A stretch of 64,000 nt of DNA from JAEXZL01 sp049943125 (GTDB lineage: Bacteria > Bacillota > Clostridia > Clostridiales > Clostridiaceae), in NCBI RefSeq assembly GCF_049943125.1, contig NZ_CP188040.1:2976001-3040000 (forward strand), in the 5' to 3' direction. The notes under the pieces were generated by a model that saw nothing but the letters and a program-made list of their open reading frames with translations, made no database searches and was not told where the DNA came from. How positions within the stretch are numbered: the first letter of the stretch is position 1; each line of letters starts with the position of its first letter. Both the position numbers and the translations under genes were made by a program. Positions 41,111-49,666 of this stretch are shown one piece after another.

Positions 41111-42133
41111 TTGTATATTTTGGATAGGGTTACAGAGCTTTTAGAAGCTAACTATAGGCTTAGGATATATTCTGCTATAAAGGAAAAAAACATTTATAAG
41201 GTTTATTCTGAGGAAGGCTGTTACTGCTTTAAGCTTATTAGATATAAGTATTCTCACTTTAAATTTATAATTTCTGCAATAGAGCACCTAGAAAGAAGAG
41301 GGTTTAAGGAGCTGGTGCCTATTATTCCTACAGTAAAGGGTGAAAGGTATATAGCTTTTGGAGAAGGCTACGGCTATCTATCTCCATGGCTCAGGGCTCG
41401 GGAATGTAATTATGATAATCCCTATGACCTTTTAGAGGCAGCGAGGGCACTTGCCAGACTTCACAATTACAGTGAAGGCTTTATGATTAAAGGCGATATG
41501 TCTCCAAGAATTGGATGGTTTAGCTGGATTCAAACCTTTGAAACAAGAATAAATGAAATATTAGATTTTAGAAAAAGAATCAGTCAGAAGGCTAAGAAGT
41601 CGGGCTTTGATTGTATATATCTAGAAATGATGGAGAAAGAGCTTATTATAGCGGAGAGTGCTATAGCAAATCTTAAGAAAGCAGGCTATAGAGAGATAAT
41701 GATGAAGGATATATTTAAAGGAGGCTTCTGTCATCATGATTTTGCTCACCATAATATATTGATTGGAGATAAAGGAAAGGTTAATATTATTGATTTTGAC
41801 TACTGTATTTTGGATAGTAATTTGCATGATCTTTCAAGTCTTCTTCTAAGAGCCATGAAAAATGGCAGGTGGGAATTAGAGAAGAGTGAGCTTATTCTAA
41901 ATGGTTATAGAGAAGAGAAGATTATAAGGCAGGAACAGATTCCGGTAATAGCTGCTTTTATGGAATTTCCACAGGATTATTGGCAGATAGGCTTGCAGTA
42001 CTATTGGGAACAGCAGAGCTACGGAGAAGAGTTTTTTGTAAATAGGCTAAAAAAGATAAAGGAAGATATCCTCGATAAACAGGAGTTTATTGAAACCTTT
42101 AGGCTACACAAATTACACGGAGGTAAAGGATGA
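41111..42133 (+). CDS. CotS-family spore coat protein (kinase fold), copy 1
   Basis: The 340-residue protein has the aminoglycoside phosphotransferase-like kinase fold of CotS/YutH coat proteins. The catalytic loop HHDFAHHNI and the metal-binding IIDFDY are intact at about residues 213-237, so phosphotransfer is conceivable though unproven for the family. The TTG at 41111 closely follows CGGAGG. A TTG at 41120 is the alternative. The stop codon overlaps the next start (ATGA). A sigma-K-type promoter lies upstream, consistent with coat assembly in the mother cell. Confidence 0.87.
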   Translation: MYILDRVTELLEANYRLRIYSAIKEKNIYKVYSEEGCYCFKLIRYKYSHFKFIISAIEHLERRGFKELVPIIPTVKGERYIAFGEGYGYLSPWLRARECNYDNPYDLLEAARALARLHNYSEGFMIKGDMSPRIGWFSWIQTFETRINEILDFRKRISQKAKKSGFDCIYLEMMEKELIIAESAIANLKKAGYREIMMKDIFKGGFCHHDFAHHNILIGDKGKVNIIDFDYCILDSNLHDLSSLLLRAMKNGRWELEKSELILNGYREEKIIRQEQIPVIAAFMEFPQDYWQIGLQYYWEQQSYGEEFFVNRLKKIKEDILDKQEFIETFRLHKLHGGKG

Positions 42134-42891
42134 GTATAAGGCTGACAGATGAATTTAACAAATATCTAGAGAGCAAAGGCATAGAATTAGACATCAGCCC
42201 AGTGAAGGATAAGGAATTGGTGGATAGAATAACCCTTGAGGAAGCAGCAGAAAAGCTTGAGATTTTAGCGGAGCTTCATAAAAGACTTATGGGATATGAA
42301 GGACATATTGGTAATCATCTGACCAGCTCAATAGGAGAGCTTATGGAAAATAATAAGGCTAATCTACGGCGGCTAAAAAGAGATGTAAGCTATTTAAAGG
42401 ATTTAAAACCAGCCAATGTTTTTGAGGAAACTCTTAAACGGTATGCGCAAAAAATAATAACTAGAGGTGAAAGGGCTTTAGCTCTTGCTTCTTCCTCTGA
42501 TTATACGAAGAAAGTATATAGGAGTATGAATAATAATGAGATCTGCCTTGGAAATGCTGATATAGATAGCTTCTATAGAAGAGATGGAGTTATATATATA
42601 AAGTCCTTGAACAAATGCACCTATAATCTCATAGAATGTGATGTAATTGATTTTATTAATCGATTAAAGAAACAGAGGGAGCAGCTACCTTATGATGAAC
42701 TTATAAAAAAATATATAGAAGCTTCTTCTTTAGAGGGAAGTAGCTATGATTTTATAAGGGGGATGGTCAACTATCCTTATGAGTGTGTTAAGGTCTGTAC
42801 AAGATATAGAAGGATGAAAAAACCATGGACGCCGGAAAAGTATGCCTACAGCTTAAATACAGCCATGGTAAAAGATGGTGAAGAAATCTAG
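42130..42891 (+). CDS. CotS-like C-lobe-only pseudokinase
   Basis: The 253-residue protein aligns by eye with the second half of its CotS-family neighbours. LEEAAEKLEILAELHK corresponds to LLEAARALARLHN of copy 1. A long helical middle follows, then CLGNADIDSF stands where the catalytic loop CHHDFAHHN should be, and IKSLNKCTY stands for IIDFDYCIL. The tail VNYPYECVKVCTRYRRMKKPW matches the MEFPQDYWQIG region. The ATP-binding N-lobe is missing and the catalytic residues are replaced, so it cannot be an active kinase. It overlaps copy 1 by four bases and precedes copy 2, so all three are co-translated. A structural coat role is likely. Confidence 0.7.
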   Translation: MSIRLTDEFNKYLESKGIELDISPVKDKELVDRITLEEAAEKLEILAELHKRLMGYEGHIGNHLTSSIGELMENNKANLRRLKRDVSYLKDLKPANVFEETLKRYAQKIITRGERALALASSSDYTKKVYRSMNNNEICLGNADIDSFYRRDGVIYIKSLNKCTYNLIECDVIDFINRLKKQREQLPYDELIKKYIEASSLEGSSYDFIRGMVNYPYECVKVCTRYRRMKKPWTPEKYAYSLNTAMVKDGEEI

Positions 42892-42907
42892 AAGGAGAGG
42901 AAATAGT

Positions 42908-43957
42908 TTGGAATCTAGATATGGGGAAGATAAGTATTTAACTAGCTATTGCCTTAATAGCAGGATATTTGATGAATACGATGTAGAAGTAACTGATGTT
43001 GTACCTTTAAGGAATGTATATGTAATCTTTACCAATAAAGGCACTAAGATTTTTAAAAAGCTGTCTTACGGTAAAGAAAGATTTTATTTTATAGAAAAGG
43101 CTATAGAATATATTAAAAGGAAATATCCATATACCATAGAATTTGAAAAAAGCTCTTCAGGAGACTTTTTTGCTTATCATGAAGAAGCTATATATGTGCT
43201 TATTAATGGCATCGAGGGGAGGGAGTGTGAGGTTTATAATCCTGTGGATGTTGTAGGAGCGGCCAGTGCCCTAGGAAAACTTCATTTAGCTTCTCTAGGT
43301 ATCGCAGAGGAGCTTCCCAGTGAGTTTTTATGCAGAGAAGAAAATATATCTTTAGGAAGGCTTAAGCTTACAATAAAGAATGATATAAAATTAATAACAG
43401 AGCTTCAGGGAAGGCTTTTGCAATTTGAAAGGCATAATGAGTTTGATAATCTTTTTGCTTCCTCAGGAGAGGAGATAAAGAAGGCGCTGTATAAGTGCAT
43501 GGAGCTTTTAGAAAATAGCGCCTACCAGGAGCTAATAAGCAGTAGAGAAGCAGTAGTATTGTGTCACGGTGATTTAGCACATCATAACATAATAATAAAA
43601 GGAGAGGATGTTTGGTTCCTGGACTTCGATTATTGCACAATTGATCTAAGAGTCAAGGATTTAGCTGATTTTATAGATAAATCCATTAAAGGCAGTGGCT
43701 ATGATATGGATAAATGTAGAGATATTATGATGAATTATGAGAATATAACTCCTCTTACCTTTCAGGAAAAGAAGCTTTTATATATATATCTCATGTATCC
43801 CAGGGATATAATTAGCATCTTAAGGAGCTATTATAATAAAGAAAAGAATTGGGAGTATAGGGTGTTTTTAGATAGATTTGATAAGAAGCTTCGAGGCAGG
43901 GAGGAAAAGGAATTATTTTTAGAAGAGTTTTTTGCAGAATATTTAATATCAAAATAA
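42908..43957 (+). CDS. CotS-family spore coat protein (kinase fold), copy 2
   Basis: This 349-residue CotS/YutH-type protein retains an intact catalytic loop CHGDLAHHNI and metal-binding FLDFDY. The N-lobe begins with EVTDVVPLRNVYVIFTNKGTKIFKKL. A frame extends up to an ATG at 42875 that overlaps the upstream gene. The TTG at 42908 with AAGGAGAGG at seven bases is preferred. It is the last gene of the three-gene coat operon and ends at a terminator shared with the convergent glycosyltransferase. Confidence 0.87.
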   Translation: MESRYGEDKYLTSYCLNSRIFDEYDVEVTDVVPLRNVYVIFTNKGTKIFKKLSYGKERFYFIEKAIEYIKRKYPYTIEFEKSSSGDFFAYHEEAIYVLINGIEGRECEVYNPVDVVGAASALGKLHLASLGIAEELPSEFLCREENISLGRLKLTIKNDIKLITELQGRLLQFERHNEFDNLFASSGEEIKKALYKCMELLENSAYQELISSREAVVLCHGDLAHHNIIIKGEDVWFLDFDYCTIDLRVKDLADFIDKSIKGSGYDMDKCRDIMMNYENITPLTFQEKKLLYIYLMYPRDIISILRSYYNKEKNWEYRVFLDRFDKKLRGREEKELFLEEFFAEYLISK

Positions 43958-43961
43958 AAAG

Positions 43962-43992
43962 ATAGGTGTCCGCTCCTGGGCACCTATTTTTT
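43962..43992. terminator. Bidirectional terminator, cotS operon / glycosyltransferase
   Basis: ATAGGTG and CACCTAT pair, with further CC/GG pairing inside, and are followed by T on both strands. Confidence 0.75.
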
Positions 43993-45107
43993 TATATACT
44001 GTTGTAAGCTTTTAAGGTATTCGTGGCTGTCTTATACCAGCTGAAGGTGGCTGCTCTTTTAAGTCCCATTTCTATAAGTGTACTTCGATATTTTTTATCC
44101 TCTGAGAGGCTATAAATGGCTTCTCCTAAGGTGTCTATATCTTGGGGGTTAATTAATACAGCGCTTTCCTCAAGAATTTCCGGTATAGAAGTGGTGTTGG
44201 AGGCTATTACGGGTGTACCGCAGGCCATGGCTTCTAAGGGAGGCAGGCCAAAGCCTTCATAATGGGAAGGGTATACTAAAAAGAGTGCGCAGTTATAAAA
44301 TATAGGCATATGCTCTAAGGGGATAAAACCAGGAAAAATTACACTGTCAGAAAGTGCAAGCTCTTGGGCTCTTTCCTTATACATTTCAAAGGATTTACCC
44401 TTCTTGCCAACTATCACAAGTTTTATTTCCTTTCCTTTTTTGGCTACCAGCTTTGAATAGGCTTCTATTAAGCCTAATATATTTTTTCTTGGTGAGAAGC
44501 CACCCACATAGAGAATAAAGGGAGAATCTATGGAATAAGTCTCTCTGAGTATTTTTTTGCAGTAATCCTTGTTTATAGGTCTATATATTTCTTCTGCTGC
44601 TAAGTGAGTAACAAAAATCTTATCCATTGGATAATTGAACTCCTTAGAAATATCCTTCTTTGAAAAGTTTGAAACAGTTACTATTCCGTCGCAGGATTCT
44701 ATAATAGAGCTCATCTCTTCTTGAAAAATTCTAAGATATTTCTCTCCTACAGTTTCTGGCATACGGATGGGAATTATGTCGTGGAGAGTAATTATTTTTT
44801 TGCTTGATATATTTAATGGGAGCCCCACGCCATTTTGTGGTACATGATATAGCTCTGGAAGTTTAAAGTTGCTCGCGGATAAAGTGCTTACACTATCCCA
44901 GAATTCTGCCTTAGGTTCCTTGGCGATTTTCAATAAATTAAAGTTTGGCTTATAAGCTATAATGTCCTGAGCGTCCATGGGTGAAAGTATCGAATAATTA
45001 TTTAAATAATCTATTTCATTTAAACCCTTAAGCAGCTGATAGGTATAGGTTCCTATCCCTGTGCCACGATACCAATAGGCGGCTCTGCCATCTATTCCTA
45101 TATTCAT
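43992..45107 (-). CDS. Family 4 glycosyltransferase in the spore coat cluster, second copy
   Basis: This 371-residue paralogue of the enzyme at 39867 has RAAYWYRGTGIGTYTYQLL, HDIIPIRMPETVG, YVGGFSPRKN and PSHYEGFGLPPLEAMACG. An in-frame ATG at 45134 has a poor context. The ATG at 45107 follows AAAGGATT and aligns with the start of the paralogue. It is divergent from the third cotS-family gene. The repeated pairing of a glycosyltransferase with cotS genes suggests that the coat layer is glycosylated. Confidence 0.9.
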   Translation of the reverse strand: MNIGIDGRAAYWYRGTGIGTYTYQLLKGLNEIDYLNNYSILSPMDAQDIIAYKPNFNLLKIAKEPKAEFWDSVSTLSASNFKLPELYHVPQNGVGLPLNISSKKIITLHDIIPIRMPETVGEKYLRIFQEEMSSIIESCDGIVTVSNFSKKDISKEFNYPMDKIFVTHLAAEEIYRPINKDYCKKILRETYSIDSPFILYVGGFSPRKNILGLIEAYSKLVAKKGKEIKLVIVGKKGKSFEMYKERAQELALSDSVIFPGFIPLEHMPIFYNCALFLVYPSHYEGFGLPPLEAMACGTPVIASNTTSIPEILEESAVLINPQDIDTLGEAIYSLSEDKKYRSTLIEMGLKRAATFSWYKTATNTLKAYNSI

Positions 45108-45214
45108 ACAGAAATCCTTTCTAAATGGTTCCATAGTTTATTATATTAATCCCTATAAATATTGTTAATAAATGTACCAGGGTCTTCATATAAATTATAT
45201 AGGAGGTGGGCGTT

Positions 45215-46216
45215 ATGATGAGAGAATTTGAGATAGAAAGACAATTTAATATTAAAATTGAATCACTTAAACCTAATAAAGGCGTTTATTATCTTAAGAC
45301 AAATAAAGGTGAAAAATGCCTAAAAAAAATAAACTACGGAGCTCAGAAGCTGTTATTTGTTTATGGAGCAAAGGAGCACCTCATTAAAAATGGTTATGAT
45401 AGAATAGACCGGTACGACCTTAACGTTGATGGAGAGCCTTATGCTATAGTTAATGAAGATATATATACTCTTTCAGAGTGGATCCAGGGAAGAGAGTGTG
45501 ATTTTTATAATTCAGAAGAGGTGATAAAGGCCTCAAGAAACTTAGCTATGCTACATATAGCCTCAAAGGGCTATGAGCCTCCAGAAAATAGCAAGCTTAA
45601 AACGGACCTGGGCAGATGGACACACCTGATGGATAAGAGGGTAAAGGCTCTGGATAAGATGAAGGACATGGTAAGAAAGAAGCACTCTAAGAGCGACTTT
45701 GACTTAAGCTATATAAAAGCCATGGAATTTTATAAGGATAAGGGAGCTCTTGCCTTGCAGATTTTAATGAGTTCTAATTATAAAGAGCTTTGTGCTCTAG
45801 CTGAGGAGGAGAAAAGCTTCTGTCACCATGACTATACCTATCATAATATTATTATTGATTCTAATGATAGGATAAATGTTATAGATTTTGATTATTCAAA
45901 GCGTGAAATTAGGATCTTTGATTTAAGTAATTTTATGATTAAGGTGCTGAAGCGAAATCATTGGGATATTAAGATAGCCCTAGCTATATTAGAGGCTTAT
46001 AATGAAATAAGTCCTATCATAGACAAGGAGTATAAGGTGTTATATGCCTTTTTGCTATTCCCTCAGCGTTTTTGGAGACTCGCCAATCGCTATTATTATA
46101 ATGAAGTTAATTGGGGACAGAATACTTTTGTTAGAAAGCTGGAGGGACTTATCGATGAGCAGCTGGAGTATGTAGAATTTTTAAAGAATTATAAAGAGAT
46201 TTATAATATATCCTAG
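45215..46216 (+). CDS. CotS-family spore coat protein (kinase fold), copy 3
   Basis: This 333-residue CotS/YutH-type protein has CHHDYTYHNI as catalytic loop and VIDFDY as metal-binding motif. The N-lobe has KGVYYLKTNKGEKCLKKI. A GTG at 45206 falls inside the AGGAGGTGG ribosome binding site. ATG codons at 45215 and 45218 are the likely starts. It lies between the second glycosyltransferase and yabG. Short CATA elements are visible upstream, but no convincing sigma-K promoter was found. Confidence 0.87.
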   Translation: MMREFEIERQFNIKIESLKPNKGVYYLKTNKGEKCLKKINYGAQKLLFVYGAKEHLIKNGYDRIDRYDLNVDGEPYAIVNEDIYTLSEWIQGRECDFYNSEEVIKASRNLAMLHIASKGYEPPENSKLKTDLGRWTHLMDKRVKALDKMKDMVRKKHSKSDFDLSYIKAMEFYKDKGALALQILMSSNYKELCALAEEEKSFCHHDYTYHNIIIDSNDRINVIDFDYSKREIRIFDLSNFMIKVLKRNHWDIKIALAILEAYNEISPIIDKEYKVLYAFLLFPQRFWRLANRYYYNEVNWGQNTFVRKLEGLIDEQLEYVEFLKNYKEIYNIS

Positions 46217-46224
46217 TCCATTGA

Positions 46225-46251
46225 ACTTAATATCGTTAGTTGAATATACTA
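46225..46251 (+). promoter_or_regulatory. Sigma-K-type promoter candidate of yabG
   Basis: AC at 46225-46226 is followed after 16 bases by AATATACTA (46243-46251), which differs from CATANNNTA only at the first base. In Bacillus yabG is a sigma-K gene. Confidence 0.45.
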
Positions 46252-46279
46252 TTACTAAACCATTTGTAGGAGCATTAAA

Positions 46280-47140
46280 GTGAATATAGGTGATATAGTT
46301 GTAAGAAAATCCTATGAGAAGGACATAGCCTTTAAAATAATTGATGTTAGGGAAACAGAAAAGGGAAATATTTTTATTTTGAAGGGAATAAATATAAGGA
46401 TTATTGCTGACTCTGTGGAAGAAGATCTGGAAGGAGTTAATGAGGGATATATTGGTGAAAAGGATAAGGTGTTTAATTCTCGTGTAAATGAGAATATTAA
46501 AAAGGTAATTGAAAGTCGTATGGATATAAAGAGGTATAAGCGGAGCCCAAAAATTATACCAACAAAAGATCTGGTCTTCGGAAGACCAGGAAAGATACTT
46601 CATATTGATGGGGATGAGAATTATCTGGAAGCCTGTTTAAAGGCCTATAAGCAACTGTCCTTAAGTGCATCGGGATATGTTATACCAGAGAGGGAGCAGT
46701 CTCAAAGAGTTCTTGAGCTGGTGAAGGAAGTAAAGCCAGATATCATTGTTTTAACAGGTCATGATGGTATGCAGAAGGATACGAGAGAATTCCTTGATAT
46801 AAACAATTATAGAAATTCCAAGTACTTCATTGAATCAGTAAATGTACTTAGAAACTATAATTCTAGCTATGATGAGCTGGTGATTTTTGCGGGTGCATGT
46901 CAGTCCTGCTATGAAAGAATATTAGATGCAGGTGCTAACTTTGCTAGCTCGCCCAATAGGGTGTTAATCCACTGCTTAGATCCTGTCTTTATTTGTGAAA
47001 AGATAGCCTACACCAATATTGATAAGATAGTAGATATTGCTGAGGCTTTAGAGAATACTATTACAGGTATTAAGGGGATAGGAGGGCTACAAACCCGTGG
47101 TAAATACAGAGAGGGGTACCCCAAGTCATCATATATATAA
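46280..47140 (+). CDS. yabG: Sporulation-specific protease YabG
   Basis: The 286-residue YabG cysteine protease processes coat and cortex-related proteins late in sporulation. In Clostridioides it matures CspBA and SipL-associated proteins. The sequence begins NIGDIVVRKSYEKDIAFKI and contains HIDGDENYLEACLKAYKQL, PDIIVLTGHDG and FAGACQSCYERILDAGANFASSP, all family regions. The histidine in TGHDG and the cysteine in GACQSC are likely catalytic. The GTG start follows TAGGAG. It precedes veg as in Bacillus. Confidence 0.93.
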   Translation: MNIGDIVVRKSYEKDIAFKIIDVRETEKGNIFILKGINIRIIADSVEEDLEGVNEGYIGEKDKVFNSRVNENIKKVIESRMDIKRYKRSPKIIPTKDLVFGRPGKILHIDGDENYLEACLKAYKQLSLSASGYVIPEREQSQRVLELVKEVKPDIIVLTGHDGMQKDTREFLDINNYRNSKYFIESVNVLRNYNSSYDELVIFAGACQSCYERILDAGANFASSPNRVLIHCLDPVFICEKIAYTNIDKIVDIAEALENTITGIKGIGGLQTRGKYREGYPKSSYI

Positions 47141-47146
47141 TATCTT

Positions 47147-47181
47147 AAAAAAAGAAGTCGGATATGCCGATTTCTTTTTTT
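47147..47181 (+). terminator. Terminator after yabG
   Basis: AAAGAAGTCGG and CCGATTTCTTT pair with one G-U and are followed by a T run. Confidence 0.75.
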
Positions 47182-47286
47182 AAGTCTTTAAATTAAAGTA
47201 TTAGTTTATTATTGAGGTATAAGAAGAAAACAAAAGGTTAATAATAGAAAAAGATGAATGTGAACAATGTTAACAAAACATTAACA

Positions 47287-47315
47287 TTGACAATGAGATA
47301 TATAAGTGCTAAAAT
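47287..47315 (+). promoter_or_regulatory. veg upstream promoter
   Basis: TTGACA (47287-47292) and TAAAAT (47310-47315) are 17 bases apart, with TGC before the -10. Confidence 0.65.
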
Positions 47316-47326
47316 GAAAAGTTTAT

Positions 47327-47355
47327 TTGACATAATTTAATAAACGTTGTATAAT
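47327..47355 (+). promoter_or_regulatory. veg main promoter, full consensus
   Basis: TTGACA (47327-47332) and TATAAT (47350-47355) are separated by exactly 17 bases, a perfect sigma-A consensus. The veg promoter of Bacillus is likewise a classic strong promoter. Confidence 0.85.
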
Positions 47356-47381
47356 ATATTATGTAGAAAGAGGGTGTTAGC

Positions 47382-47621
47382 ATGGAAAAAGGCAAAACTA
47401 TAACCGCCATTAAGAAAGATATAGCTACACATATAGGTGAGAAAGTTATTTTAAAAGCTAATGGTGGAAGAAGAAAGGTATACGTTAATGAAGGTGTACT
47501 TGAAAGCGTTTATCCCAGCATATTTGTCATTAGATTAGATAACGACACCCAAAGGACAGTGACATATAGTTATTCAGATGTGCTAACTAATACAGTTCAA
47601 ATATCATTTGGTAGTATATAA
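47382..47621 (+). CDS. veg: Veg family protein
   Basis: This 79-residue protein of the Veg family is abundant in vegetative Bacillus cells, where it influences biofilm gene expression. The pattern GEKVILKANGGRRKVYVNEGVLESVYPSIFVI is diagnostic. AGAGGGTG precedes the ATG. Two tandem consensus promoters upstream and a strong terminator downstream indicate a highly expressed single-gene transcript. The yabG-veg order is conserved with Bacillus, where ispE follows soon after. Confidence 0.93.
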   Translation: MEKGKTITAIKKDIATHIGEKVILKANGGRRKVYVNEGVLESVYPSIFVIRLDNDTQRTVTYSYSDVLTNTVQISFGSI

Positions 47622-47629
47622 GCTCCTGA

Positions 47630-47666
47630 AAACAAAACCGCATCGGATTATGATGCGGTTTTGTTT
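47630..47666 (+). terminator. Terminator after veg
   Basis: AAACAAAACCGCATC and GATGCGGTTTTGTTT form a perfect 15-bp stem. Confidence 0.9.
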
Positions 47667-47715
47667 ATATATAAATAAACTTATACAGTGATCATATAGA
47701 TTATAGTAAAAAAAA

Positions 47716-47740
47716 GAAAGATGGCGGGTTTCCATCTTTC
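47716..47740. repeat. Inverted repeat downstream of veg
   Basis: GAAAGATGG and CCATCTTTC form a perfect 9-bp stem over CGGGTTT. It lacks a T run on the plus strand, but the minus-strand side continues into a T-rich tract (preceding plus-strand A run), so it may terminate minus-strand transcription. Confidence 0.5.
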
Positions 47741-47974
47741 AACTATGGTATAAAAGGGTATTGAGAATTTATGAGAGGTTATATGGTCAATAACCATTTA
47801 TTATATTACGACATTTATTGAGGTTTGTCAACAGTGAAATTATTTTTTTTCAACCCTTATCCTACATATTGTAACATTTTAATAATTTGTTCATAATTCT
47901 AATAAATTTTACCAGTAATAAAATTCTATATATATAAATATATATAATAGTAGGTATTTTATAGGAGGGTTAAT

Positions 47975-49540
47975 ATGCCGGATGTGAATTTCGTTAATGA
48001 GTCCATAGAACTTGAACAGCTTTTAAGCGAAATCAATAGGGAAACTATGGTAAAGGGAGAATATTTAATACCCGATACTCATCCTGATGTGGTTAGAATA
48101 CTAATGATCCATGCTAAACCTGTAATTATTAATGCGGAGGTTATGCAGGATAAGATTTATTTAGAGGGACAGGTAGAATATAATCTACTTTACTTTTCTA
48201 AAGAGGAAGAGAAAACTGTGCTTAACAGTGTAACCTATAATGATAAATTCAACAGTCAAATAGAAGCCCCTGGAGCTGAACATAGAATGTTATGTGAAGC
48301 AGACTGTGATGTAGAACATATAAATGTAAATATTATAAACGAAAGGAAAATCTCTATAGATGGTATATTTAATATCAATTGCAGCCTCTATAAGATAGAT
48401 TCCTTAGCTATGATAAAGGATATCGAGTCCTCGGAAAATATCCAGATGCAGAAAACCAATATATCTATTGATAAGGTTATGGGAGCTATAAAACAAGAAG
48501 TGATTGGTAAAGGAAATATTACAATCGCCCAGGATAAGCCAGAAGTATATAAAATAATAAAGGTTTTTGCTCTTCTCCATAAAAAAGATGTGAGGGTGAT
48601 GGAGGGCAGGATTCAGTGTGGGGCCTTCTGTAAAGTGAATATTATCTATAAGGGGGAGCAAGGAGGGGATATTTATCTTCTAGAAGATGATATGTATATC
48701 AGTGAAGAGATTGAAATGGAAAAAGCCCTTCCAAACATGTCTGTATTCTGTGACTATACTCTATTAGGTCCTGAATATTCTGTTAGAGAGGACGAGAATG
48801 GTGAAAGAAGGATAATTGACCTGGAAGCCCCAGTAATAGCAATGCTTAAGGTTGTGTCCAATGAGAACTTAAGTGTAATAAAGGATGCTTATTCTCCTAA
48901 TTTAAATATGGAACTAGAAAAGGAAAGCTTCCCATTGGTTTCTCTTCTTGGCCAAAATACTTCTGAAGTTATAGTTAAGGATAATATATACCTGGAGCCT
49001 CAGGATCCTTTACCTGTGCAAATATTAGGATCTATAGGACGAGTTGCTCTGACAGATAAGAAGCTTTTAGAAAATAAGCTCATCCTTGAGGGCATAATAA
49101 AAGCAGATATAATTTATAAGACTAATGATGAAAATAATAGTGTTAATTTAATTTCTGGAGACATACCCTTTACTTCAACTCTAGAAATACCTGGGCTTAA
49201 GATTGATATGACAACGAGAGTTAGGGTGAATCTGGAGAGTATAGAGAGTGATATTGAAGCAAATACCCTTGCCCTCAAAGCTGTTATAAATATAAATGTA
49301 AGAAGCTATTATAAGAGCAACAAGGATTTTCTTGTTTCTGTAAAATGCAGTGATGAACCGATAAGTAAGAAGAAAAGCAGTATTACCATATATATGGTTC
49401 AGCCTGGAGATACTCTTTGGGAGATAGCTAAAAAGTACTATACAACTGAGGAGGAGCTCTTACATTTAAATGAGATAGATAGTGAAAGTGAGCTTTTACC
49501 AGGAAAGATGTGCTTGATTCCTGGCAGAGCAATAATTTAA
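47975..49540 (+). CDS. sipL: SipL-type spore morphogenesis protein (SPOCS and LysM)
   Basis: This 521-residue protein links coat and forespore membrane in clostridia by binding SpoIVA. It contains repeated SPOCS/DUF3794 beta modules through residues 1-455 and a C-terminal LysM domain (about 466-518) starting IYMVQPGDTLWEIAKKYY. AGGAGGG precedes the ATG. It stands between veg and the cyanophycin genes. YabG, encoded two genes upstream, acts in the same assembly pathway. Length and domain order fit SipL well. Confidence 0.92.
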   Translation: MPDVNFVNESIELEQLLSEINRETMVKGEYLIPDTHPDVVRILMIHAKPVIINAEVMQDKIYLEGQVEYNLLYFSKEEEKTVLNSVTYNDKFNSQIEAPGAEHRMLCEADCDVEHINVNIINERKISIDGIFNINCSLYKIDSLAMIKDIESSENIQMQKTNISIDKVMGAIKQEVIGKGNITIAQDKPEVYKIIKVFALLHKKDVRVMEGRIQCGAFCKVNIIYKGEQGGDIYLLEDDMYISEEIEMEKALPNMSVFCDYTLLGPEYSVREDENGERRIIDLEAPVIAMLKVVSNENLSVIKDAYSPNLNMELEKESFPLVSLLGQNTSEVIVKDNIYLEPQDPLPVQILGSIGRVALTDKKLLENKLILEGIIKADIIYKTNDENNSVNLISGDIPFTSTLEIPGLKIDMTTRVRVNLESIESDIEANTLALKAVININVRSYYKSNKDFLVSVKCSDEPISKKKSSITIYMVQPGDTLWEIAKKYYTTEEELLHLNEIDSESELLPGKMCLIPGRAII

Positions 49541-49548
49541 TTAAGAGT

Positions 49549-49578
49549 AAAACTCTATGATTTATCATAGGGTTTTTT
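49549..49578 (+). terminator. Terminator after sipL
   Basis: AAAACTCTATGA and TCATAGGGTTTT pair with one G-U over a short loop, followed by T. Confidence 0.8.
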
Positions 49579-49666
49579 ATTTTGGATAAAATAAGTAAGG
49601 CTTACAGTAAAAATGAATAATACGGTAAACAGTGGTTAAAATAAAAAAATGTTATGCTAGGGAGTG

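Larger units (their letters stand above)
47622..47974. other. Intergenic region veg / sipL
   Basis: This 353-base gap holds the veg terminator (47630-47666), a second perfect hairpin (47716-47740) and a very AT-rich stretch before sipL. I see no reading frame with a ribosome binding site and no clear sporulation promoter. Confidence 0.55.

Noticed and set aside
46181..46603. 140-residue minus-strand frame opposite yabG
   Set aside because: It overlaps the end of the cotS-family gene and the start of yabG, has no ribosome binding site and an implausible hydrophobic/aromatic composition.
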